The notes under the pieces are model-generated. The model saw nothing but the letters and a program-made list of their open reading frames with translations, was not told the origin of the DNA and did no database searches. DNA of 47,627 nt, taken from positions 1 to 47,627 of the forward strand of contig JAFSUD010000054.1 of assembly GCA_017445405.1 (NCBI GenBank). Reading direction: 5' to 3'. The translations under genes were made by a program, and so were the position numbers. Source of the DNA: Synergistaceae bacterium. Lineage in GTDB: Bacteria > Synergistota > Synergistia > Synergistales > Aminobacteriaceae. Shown here piece by piece: positions 7,867 to 14,070 of the stretch; positions within the stretch are counted from its first letter, which is position 1; each line of letters opens with the position of its first letter.

Positions 7867-9120
7867 ATGAAGACACTATCTATCATTCTGGCACTGGCTC
7901 TCCTTGCGGGGGGAGCTTTTGCTAATGAATCGTTCAGGGACATCAACGGCGTAACTCTCTCAGTGCTCGAGGAAGGGGACGGCCCGGCAATAATCTTCCT
8001 TCACGGCAAGGACTACTCGAAGGAATACATGTCATCACTCTTTGAGCACTTCAAGGCACGCTATCACGTTTACGCTACGGTCGCGGAGCACGCCGTAAGG
8101 CACTCACGCGGACACGGCAAGAGCACCAAGCCCGAGTCATTCACGCTAGAGGACAACGCAGACGACTTAGCGGGACTCGTCGAGTCATACGGCCTGAAGA
8201 AGCCCGTAGTGATTGGGTTCTCGATGGGGAGCTACATCACGCTGAAGGCTGCAGAGAAATATCCGGACTTGTTCTCAAAGATTGTGCTTATCGGCATGCG
8301 GGGGCATGGAGATAATTACCCTCCCGAAAGAATCTCAGAGGCCAAGACTCCGAGCGACAGGGCAATCATCGGCTCGCTGATAGACTTTGACCTCATGACG
8401 GACATCAAGAAGGTGAATGTTCCTGCGCTGGTCATAACAGGAGAGAACGACAAGACTAATCCCGTTGCTGAGGGCAGGAAAGTAGCTGATGCTCTCCCTA
8501 ACGCGAGCTTCCACGTTATCCCCAATGCCGAGCATGTCGCGTTCATGAAGCCGGAAGGATTGTCTCAGGTTTGCTCATTGATTGATGAGTTCCTGACAAC
8601 CAAGCTGACGTATTCGGATCACGAACCGCTCGGAAATATGCGCACAAAGTTTCTCAATGATGTATTTTTCCCCGCAGTTGAGAGGGAGTTTCAGGGACGC
8701 ATAAAGATTTCTCCGCACTGGGACGCAAAAATCTGTGTGGGCTATCAGGCAATCAACGCCATAAAGGCAGGGAGCGCAGACTTGGCCGTAGTTGTGCCCG
8801 AGTACGACATGAAGGCTCTTCACCTTCACCAGCTCTTCAAGAGTTTTCCGACAGGCCCGACAGGACAAAAGCAAGTTGACTTCTTCCGCAGAGTCTACGC
8901 AGAAATCCCGGAGCTTGCTTCTGAGCTTGAGGCTAATAATCTTCACGCGGTCATGATTGCCACAGGATACCCGGTCGGATTCTTCAGCGCAAAACCTTTA
9001 GCACAGCTCGGAGACATTAAGGGCCAGCGTTGGAGAAGTGCTAGTTTCTGGCACAAAGATTTTCTGCACAATGCCGGAGCTGAACCCGTAACTATGCCGT
9101 GGGGGGTCTGGAGTCTCTGA
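7867..9120 (+). CDS. Exported alpha/beta hydrolase fused to the front of a TRAP DctP-type binding protein (chimera, truncated)
   Basis: Residues 1-20 are a signal peptide. Residues ~25-240 are an alpha/beta hydrolase: FLHGKDYS, nucleophile motif GFSMGSY, Asp in TGENDKTNP, His in NAEHVAF. From residue ~247 (LTYSDHEPLGNMRTKFLND) the same frame continues as a TRAP-transporter solute receptor (DctP family), with no second signal peptide. A deletion between two genes probably created the fusion. The DctP part breaks at TGA 9118-9120 because of a one-base shift in a G6 run (9101-9106). The hydrolase also carries a micro-insertion (8080-8101) that replaces one Asp before SRGHGKS with extra residues while keeping the frame. 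Probably non-functional as a receptor; the hydrolase half is doubtful. Confidence 0.8.
   Translation: MKTLSIILALALLAGGAFANESFRDINGVTLSVLEEGDGPAIIFLHGKDYSKEYMSSLFEHFKARYHVYATVAEHAVRHSRGHGKSTKPESFTLEDNADDLAGLVESYGLKKPVVIGFSMGSYITLKAAEKYPDLFSKIVLIGMRGHGDNYPPERISEAKTPSDRAIIGSLIDFDLMTDIKKVNVPALVITGENDKTNPVAEGRKVADALPNASFHVIPNAEHVAFMKPEGLSQVCSLIDEFLTTKLTYSDHEPLGNMRTKFLNDVFFPAVEREFQGRIKISPHWDAKICVGYQAINAIKAGSADLAVVVPEYDMKALHLHQLFKSFPTGPTGQKQVDFFRRVYAEIPELASELEANNLHAVMIATGYPVGFFSAKPLAQLGDIKGQRWRSASFWHKDFLHNAGAEPVTMPWGVWSL
8080..8101 (+). repeat. Micro-insertion b (22 nt) in alpha/beta hydrolase
   Basis: Core GTCGCGGAGCACGCC followed by GTAAGGC, lying as TACG^AC before TCACGCGGACACGGC. The family sequence at this place is D-S-R-G-H-G. 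A 22-nt insertion plus loss of one base upstream keeps the frame and adds seven residues. Confidence 0.75.
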
Positions 9121-9154
9121 TGCACTGCATGAAGGGACTCTTGACGGGCTTATC

Positions 9155-9538
9155 GTGAACATTGACAGCGGCTACGACATCAAAGCGCACAAACCTGCTC
9201 CGTATATTCTGACTTCTCCCAGATTGTGGCTCGGTCATGAGTACATCATTGCAATGAATAAATCAGTGTGGGAGAGTCTCAGCGAATCGGACAGGCAGGC
9301 ATTCATCAGAGCAGCAGATAGTTCATATAAGGTACTCGGCGGAATAATGGACGAGTCTTTTGCCTGGCAGGTAAAGACTCTCAGTGAGGACGGTTCAACA
9401 GTAAGGCTCATGACTGATGACGAAGTATCTTACTGGGAACACGCAACGAATTATGAGGCAGTCCAAGACAAATGGATTGACGGAGATGCTCAGGCTGCGG
9501 AAGTCCTGAAGACTTTACGCAGGCTAATCAACAATTAG
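9155..9538 (+). pseudogene. C-terminal part of the TRAP DctP-type binding protein
   Basis: This is the continuation, in another frame, of the DctP domain that starts in the 7867-9120 gene. Read across the G6 run, the sequence gives MPWGG, then ALHEGTLDGLIVN, NIDSGYDIKAHKPAPYILTSP and RLWLGHEYIIAMNKSVW, the normal end of a TRAP receptor. The frame itself is open from about 9104; the position given is the first possible GTG start. On its own it lacks a signal peptide and the first lobe, so it is a remnant. No TRAP permease genes (DctQ/DctM) are present nearby. Confidence 0.75.
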
Positions 9539-9755
9539 GAGGTTATATTAATGAAGAAAGTACTCGCAATATTAATCGTTCTGTCGTGTGCTGTAACTGC
9601 ATCTGCTGAGGAAGCAGGATACAGCGTCAAATCAGGGATCAGCTTCAGCCAGCAATGGGGACTCTACATCGCCAACGTCATAGAGAAGGACGGCAAAATC
9701 TCTAACGTTGTGATTGACCGTCTCGCTAACGGAAAGAGCAGCAAGGAGCTTCACG

Positions 9756-9776
9756 GTCGCGAAGCACAGCAAAGCC
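9756..9776 (+). repeat. Micro-insertion c (21 nt) in FMN-binding gene
   Basis: GTCGCGAAGCACAGC followed by AAAGCC, lying as CACG^AC before AACTACGGC. In frame; it encodes the extra residues after L-H. Confidence 0.75.
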
Positions 9777-9884
9777 ACAACTACGGCATCAAGCGCGTAA
9801 GCTCACTCAACAAGGACTGGTGGGAGCAGGTCGCCTACTATGAGGACTGGGTACTCAAAAATGGAGTCGACGCTGTGAAGTATG

Positions 9885-9905
9885 GTCGCGAAGCACGCCA
9901 AGGGC
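9885..9905 (+). repeat. Micro-insertion d (21 nt) in FMN-binding gene
   Basis: GTCGCGAAGCACGCC followed by AAGGGC, lying as TATG^AC before AAGGACGGC. In frame; it is the second copy within 130 nt of the same gene. Confidence 0.78.
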
Positions 9906-9998
9906 ACAAGGACGGCCACGCAGAGAACGTAGACCTGATTTCCGGAGCGACTTCGGCATTGATGATCTCACTCTCGCGGTAAGGGATGCATTGAGCAA

Positions 9999-10759
9999 AT
10001 GAAGCACAGAAAGATAATTATTCTCCTGCTGGCTGTTCTGCTGGGTGTGTCATCAGGATATGCCCAGCAGTTCAGGGCAGCATTGCTTCGGAGTACACGA
10101 ACGAGTCGCCGGAAAGATACTATGAGGCTAAGACCTGCACAGTCAGAAGCTTCACTAACCCCGTGAACTTCTCGTGCTACGCTCACGTCATACACACAGA
10201 GTCCGGCAACATAATGATTGACCCGGGCTACTATGACGGCGACATCAAGGACTACGTGAAGTCCATCGGCGGAGTGGATACTATACTGCTCACGCACTGC
10301 CACGTAGACCACATCATCGGCCTTGACGCACTCACGAAGGATTACCCCGACGCGAAAGTCTATATACACACTCTCGACCGTGAAGGACTCTACGACATCG
10401 GCTCTAACTACTCATTCGAGCGTGTACTCTCTGAGCCGTTCGTCATCAAGAGCGAGTCATCTCCTCTCGACGCAGGGGATTATGTGTTCGCTGGGCAGAA
10501 AGTCAGAGTGATTCATTCACCGGGACATTCACCGGGAAGCGCATTGTTCTACTTCCCTGATGACGGGCTGCTATTCTTGGGAGACACTGTAGCTTTCCAC
10601 AGGATACCGCGCTATGACCTCATGAACAGCAACGTCCCCGCACTGATGGAGGCATTGATGAGGCTGAAGACTCTCGGCGAAATGCTTAGTTTGAGGAGAT
10701 ACTCTGATGCTTCCCGTAGACCTGCCCGCAAAGATTCTCAGCACCTCATACATTCCTGA
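9999..10759 (+). pseudogene. Exported metallo-beta-lactamase-fold hydrolase, frameshifted
   Basis: The ATG at 9999 overlaps the ancestral stop of the FMN-binding gene (ATGA). The first frame gives a signal peptide (MKHRKIIILLLAVLLGVSSG, then YAQQF). Near 10071-10078 one base is missing, and the following frame gives GSIASEYTNESPERYYEA, then the metal site THCHVDHIIGLD (HxHxDH), later SPGHSPGSALFYF and LFLGDTVAF. The 3' end is also disturbed: after ALMRLKTLGEMLSL the frame runs on to 10759 through the start of the next small gene. The family hydrolyses esters, thioesters or lactones with two metal ions. Without its signal peptide the downstream open frame would give a cytosolic protein. Confidence 0.78.
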
Positions 10760-10847
10760 TGAGGACTCCGCAGTAATCTACCTGCCGTGAAAATTTCTCG
10801 CGCAAGTCTTCAAGGGCTTCATTGCGTGGGAACTTTCGGCCAAGTAA
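10707..10847 (+). pseudogene. Short degenerate ORF with internal TGA
   Basis: ATG at 10707 follows GAGGAG by about 10 nt. The frame gives MLPVDLPAKILSTSYIPDED and a few more residues, then TGA at 10788-10790, and continues with KFLAQVFKGFIAWELSAK to TAA at 10845. The TGA may replace a Trp codon, as in the CocE gene downstream. I do not recognise the family. It lies directly before the ribosome binding site of the DUF6273 gene. Confidence 0.35.
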
Positions 10848-10859
10848 GGAGGAGTATTG

Positions 10860-11837
10860 ATGAAGAAAGTTTATGCGTTGGTGTTGATGAGCGTGATGCT
10901 TGCGTCGGAGTGTTTCGGTGAGTTCCGCGAGGTTCAGTTCGGGAAGTATTACCGTGATTCTGAGGAGTTATCACCTATTACGTGGCTCGTGCTCTATGAG
11001 GACTCGGACTCCTTGCTGCTCATCACGAAATACTGTATCGACAGCATCCCATACAACGAGACCCGCGCAACTGTTACGTGGGAGGCCTGCACTCTCAGGC
11101 AATGGCTCAACGGAGAATTTCTGCACACTGCGTTCACGTCTCAGGAACAGGAGGCCATCTCGCGCAGTGTGTTCTTACTGAGTCTCGACGACGCAGTAAA
11201 GTACATGCCCAATGACTCAGACCGCAGGTGTTCCCCTACGAGTTACGCCATAAGCAGAGGAGCTTACACGAACGGTGAAGGGCTTTGCGCGTGGTGGACG
11301 AGTTCTCCCGGAAGGACTCCGACTCAGGCTGCATACTTCAGCTCATACGGCACAATCGGTAACAGGCCGCATTACGTTGACGAGGGCATCATCGGTGTAC
11401 GTCCTGCAGTGCGCGTGAACAGGAACGCGTTCGACGGAGCGTGGGTGTTCTCCGTGAAGCCGACTCACGAGAAAGCCCGGATTGTCGAGACGAGGATACA
11501 GCCTCTTGTTGAGCAGAGTGCACCGTTCGAGGTGAAGGCACTTTACGAATACTTCCTGACAGAGTCGCGCAAGGCACTGCGAGAGTTCGACATGAAGCGT
11601 CTGACCGTTGAGGGAGTAGTTCTCAGGAAAGGCCCTGACGGAGTGTTCGGACAGCCGAGCATAGAGCTTACTGACAGCGCAGGAGGAAAGTGTTACGTTC
11701 TGTGCGTGTTTGAGAACGCGGGAGACTATAGCGGGGTCAAGGTCGGCGAGAAGATTTGTGTACGCGGAAACTATCTCGTGATTCGTGAGGATTACGAAAT
11801 AGTTCTGAAGCCGTGCGAGATAACGGAGGGCAAATAA
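10860..11837 (+). CDS. Exported DUF6273 domain protein with C-terminal OB-fold (tRNA_anti-like) domain
   Basis: A signal peptide (ending CFG) is followed at ~23-200 by the DUF6273 pattern: FGKYYRDSEELSPITWLVLYE, LLITKYCIDSIPYNE, TWEACTLRQWLNGEFLHTAF, WWTSSPG and GVRPAVRVN. Residues ~225-325 look like the secreted OB-fold domain with KALREFDMKRLTVEGVV and IELTDSAGGKCYVLCVF. The biochemical role of DUF6273 is unknown; these proteins are usually exported or surface proteins. GGAGGAG precedes ATG 10860; a TTG at 10857 is in frame but less likely. The stop TAA overlaps the next ATG by one base (TAATG), so translation is coupled. Intact. Confidence 0.8.
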   Translation: MKKVYALVLMSVMLASECFGEFREVQFGKYYRDSEELSPITWLVLYEDSDSLLLITKYCIDSIPYNETRATVTWEACTLRQWLNGEFLHTAFTSQEQEAISRSVFLLSLDDAVKYMPNDSDRRCSPTSYAISRGAYTNGEGLCAWWTSSPGRTPTQAAYFSSYGTIGNRPHYVDEGIIGVRPAVRVNRNAFDGAWVFSVKPTHEKARIVETRIQPLVEQSAPFEVKALYEYFLTESRKALREFDMKRLTVEGVVLRKGPDGVFGQPSIELTDSAGGKCYVLCVFENAGDYSGVKVGEKICVRGNYLVIREDYEIVLKPCEITEGK

Positions 11838-12255
11838 TGAGCAGAGCATATGATTTCTTGGAGCAGTGCTGGTTCTATTACCTGCTGACGATTGACGGCG
11901 ATTATCCCACAGGACGGCCGATAAGCCGCATACTCGAGAAGGACGGCGTGATGTATTTCGGCACACGGACAGAGAAGGCATTTTACCGCCAGCTTATGGA
12001 GAACCCCAACGTCAGCATTCTGGGTTTCAGCAAAGGCCAGTGGATTCGCATTTACGGCAAGGCCAGCGAGATTCACGACAAGGACATTCGCGAGGAATAC
12101 CTCGTCAGAATACCGATGGAGGTCGAACGTTTGCCTGATGGCGTGCTCGCAAGCTCGCGACCGGCACGTCAGAGAATCCTTTGCTGGCAGTGTTCAGGTT
12201 TGACGTTGTGAGGGCAGAGCTGCATAGTCCCGGCGACAAGGTGGAGGAGGTTTAG
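11837..12255 (+). pseudogene. Pyridoxamine 5'-phosphate oxidase-like flavin protein, interrupted by micro-insertion
   Basis: The frame from ATG 11837 gives the split-barrel start MSRAYDFLEQCWFYYLLTID, then PTGRPISRILEKDGVMYFGT, RQLMENPNVSILGF and WIRIYGKASEI, typical of small PNPOx-like FMN proteins of ~130-140 aa. The open frame runs to 12211. A 29-nt antisense copy of the micro-insertion near 12133-12161 shifts it: the other frame restores ENPLLAVFRFDVVRAELHSPG and stops at 12253-12255, just before the CocE gene. The ancestral gene would therefore be 11837-12255 minus 29 nt. It probably was a flavin- or F420-type reductase (inference). Confidence 0.75.
12133..12161 (-). repeat. Micro-insertion g (29 nt, antisense orientation) in PNPOx-like gene
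   Basis: On the minus strand this reads GTCGCGAGCTTGCGAGCACG, then CCATCAGGC. It has 8 nt (GAGCTTGC) more than the other copies, giving a direct repeat of GCGAGC. On the minus strand it again lies between G and A. Confidence 0.65.
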
Positions 12256-12258
12256 TGA

Positions 12259-14019
12259 ATGATTGAGGACTTGATGATATTCAAGCCGTCGAAGCAGTAC
12301 AAGCCAGAGTGTGAGCAGAAGATAGCTCCGGGCAGAAGCATACTTCCCAAAGGCTGACAGAGTGAAGAAGGATTCATGCCTCTTCCGTGTGATGTCGTCG
12401 TCGAGAAAGACGTTCGCGTGAAGATGAGGGACGGGGTCTCCCTGTGCGTGGACATCTTCAGGTCGGCAGGTGAGGAGAAAGTCCCTGTGCTTGTTGCGTG
12501 GAGTCCCTACGGCAAGGACAACGGCACACGCGCGAGCTACAAGAACTTGTTCAAGGTTATCGGCATACCTGACAGCAAATTATCAGGCCTGCAGAAGTTC
12601 GAGGGCAACGACCCAGCTTACTGGTGCGCACACGGTTACGCAATCTGCAACCCTGACACGCGGGGCATCACGAAGTCAGAGGGCACAATCTACACGATAG
12701 GCTCTCACGAGGCACAGGACGGCTACGGTCGCGCAGCACGCCAAAGGCATCTCATCGAGTGACTCGCGGTTCAGGACTGGTGCAACGGAAAAGTAGCCTT
12801 AAGCGGGACATCCTACCTTGCGTTCTCTCAGTGGTTCATCGCGTCGGAACAGCCCCCGCACTTGGCCGCAATCAACCCCGAAGAGGGACTCACCGACGCA
12901 TACAGAGACCTCGTGAGCAGAGGAGGCATCACTGACGTAGGATTTGCCGCGCGAATCCAGTTCAGCCAAGCACACGAGGGAGAGCCTGTGCAGTGGGAGG
13001 ACTTAGCCGCTGAAGGGCTGAAGTACCCCCTCGCGAATAATCCTCTGTGGCAGGACAAGACAGCTAGGCCCGAGCGCATAACGTATCCGGCGTATGTCGT
13101 CGCGAGCTACAGCAACACACTTCACACTATGGGGACGTTCAGAGCGTGGAGAGCAATACCCGACGGCAAGAAGTGGCTGCGCATTCATGATGGGCAGGAG
13201 TGGCCTGACTTCTACACTGCTGAACACATCGAGGACAGACGGAAATTCTTTGACTATTTCCTCAAGGGTGAGGCTAACGGTTGGGAGAAGACTCCGACGG
13301 TGAGATACTCCCTTCATGATTTCGAGGGAGGCAACATCACGGGCATAGAGTCAGATACATTCCCGCCGTCCGGTGTGCACTACGAGAAGCTCTACCTTGA
13401 CGGCATGACACGGACTCTCAGTGAGAAGCCTCAAGCGTCAGACGTTCCGGCCAAGTACGACTCCGAAGGCGTGGTTACGTTAGCATCATTCATCTACACA
13501 GCAAGCGAGCGCACGGAGTTCATCGGCTACCCGAAGGTGAAGCTCTGGCTCGAGGCAGAAGGCTATGATGATATGGACGTGTACATTTCGCTCTACAAGC
13601 TCGACAAGTTCGGGAGTATGCTTCAGCAGTTCACCGTCCCGAATCACGGAGCACGCAATCACGACCTCACGGAGGGCGGAGGAAGTATCCTGCGTTATCG
13701 CGGGAGCACAGGACGGCTCAGAGTCTCGATGAGGCATCTTGACGAAGAGAAGTCGACGGACGAGATTCCGTATCACAGCTTTAACCGCGTGGAGAAGCTC
13801 AAGCCCGGAGAGATCGTGTCGGTGGAGATAGAGATGTACCCTGTGGGGCTGGTGCTCTATGAGGGAGAGAGTCTGCGTCTCGTTGTGAGTGCTAGCGATG
13901 AAGCTGGCTCAATGATGCCGGGGACTGCTCCGGTAAAGCCAGACAATAAGGGAGTGCATGTGATTCAGTGCGGAGGGAGTTACGATTCATACCTGCAGTT
14001 GCCGTTCAAGCGTCAGTGA
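12259..14019 (+). pseudogene. CocE/NonD family hydrolase with two in-frame TGA codons and a micro-insertion
   Basis: One frame from ATG 12259 (behind GGAGGAGG) to TGA 14017-14019 encodes a ~585-residue X-Pro-dipeptidyl-peptidase/cocaine-esterase-like serine hydrolase: VEKDVRVKMRDGVSLCVDIFR, AWSPYGK, AHGYAICNPDTRG, GTSYLAFSQW (nucleophile Ser), then the C-terminal jelly-roll domain. Two TGA codons interrupt it, at 12355-12357 (G-W-Q-S-E-E-G expected) and 12760-12762 (L-I-E-W-L-A-V-Q-D-W expected). Both are where Trp fits, so single G-to-A changes explain them. A 21-nt in-frame micro-insertion (12728-12748) splits D-G-Y-D-L-I-E. Open pieces are 12376-12762 and 12862-14019. Other Trp codons in the gene are TGG. 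Confidence 0.85.
12728..12748 (+). repeat. Micro-insertion e (21 nt) in CocE-like gene
   Basis: GTCGCGCAGCACGCC followed by AAAGGC, lying as TACG^AT before CTCATCGAG. The family sequence here is D-G-Y-D-L-I-E-W, so it splits an Asp codon (GAT) in frame. Confidence 0.8.
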
Positions 14020-14024
14020 TGACA

Positions 14025-14060
14025 CAAAAAATCCCCGCAATCATAAGAGGCTACGGGGAT
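14025..14060 (-). terminator. Rho-independent terminator of the aerolysin-like protein gene
   Basis: On the minus strand the stem ATCCCCG / CGGGGAT (14031-14037 with 14054-14060) is followed by TTTTTTG. It sits just downstream of the stop at 14071. Confidence 0.75.
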
Positions 14061-14070
14061 ATGCTTTCTC

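Larger units (their letters stand above)
9551..10002 (+). pseudogene. Exported FMN-binding domain protein with two micro-insertions and a terminal frameshift
   Basis: A small secreted protein (signal peptide ending TASA) of the FMN-binding domain type found in NqrC/RnfG, where FMN is attached through S-G-A-T. Here ISGAT is present at about residue 133. The open frame ends at 9982, but a one-base loss near 9949-9952 hides the natural end: the other frame gives FGIDDLTLAVRDALSK and stops at 10000-10002, overlapping the next ATG as ATGA. Two 21-nt in-frame insertions (9756-9776, 9885-9905) add GREAQQS- and GREARQG-type octapeptides in place of single Asp residues (H-D-N-Y-G and Y-D-K-D-G expected). 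AGGAGG lies before the ATG. It could still fold if FMN transfer tolerates the changed tail. Confidence 0.75.

Noticed and set aside
5451..12748. Micro-insertions as translational bypass elements (byps, or T4 gene 60-like hops)
   Set aside because: Bypass needs matching take-off and landing codons around the skipped stretch. I found no consistent codon match at the edges, and several copies are in frame and simply translatable. RNA-level removal cannot be excluded, but the sequence does not show it.
12355..12762. UGA-encoded selenocysteine in the CocE-like gene
   Set aside because: The family has Trp, not Cys, at these positions, and no SECIS-like stem-loop is evident directly after either TGA.
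13660..13690. GGAGCACGCAATCACGACC in the CocE-like gene as another element copy
   Set aside because: It encodes N-H-G-A-R-N-H-D, which fits the normal family sequence, and lacks the GTCGCG half.
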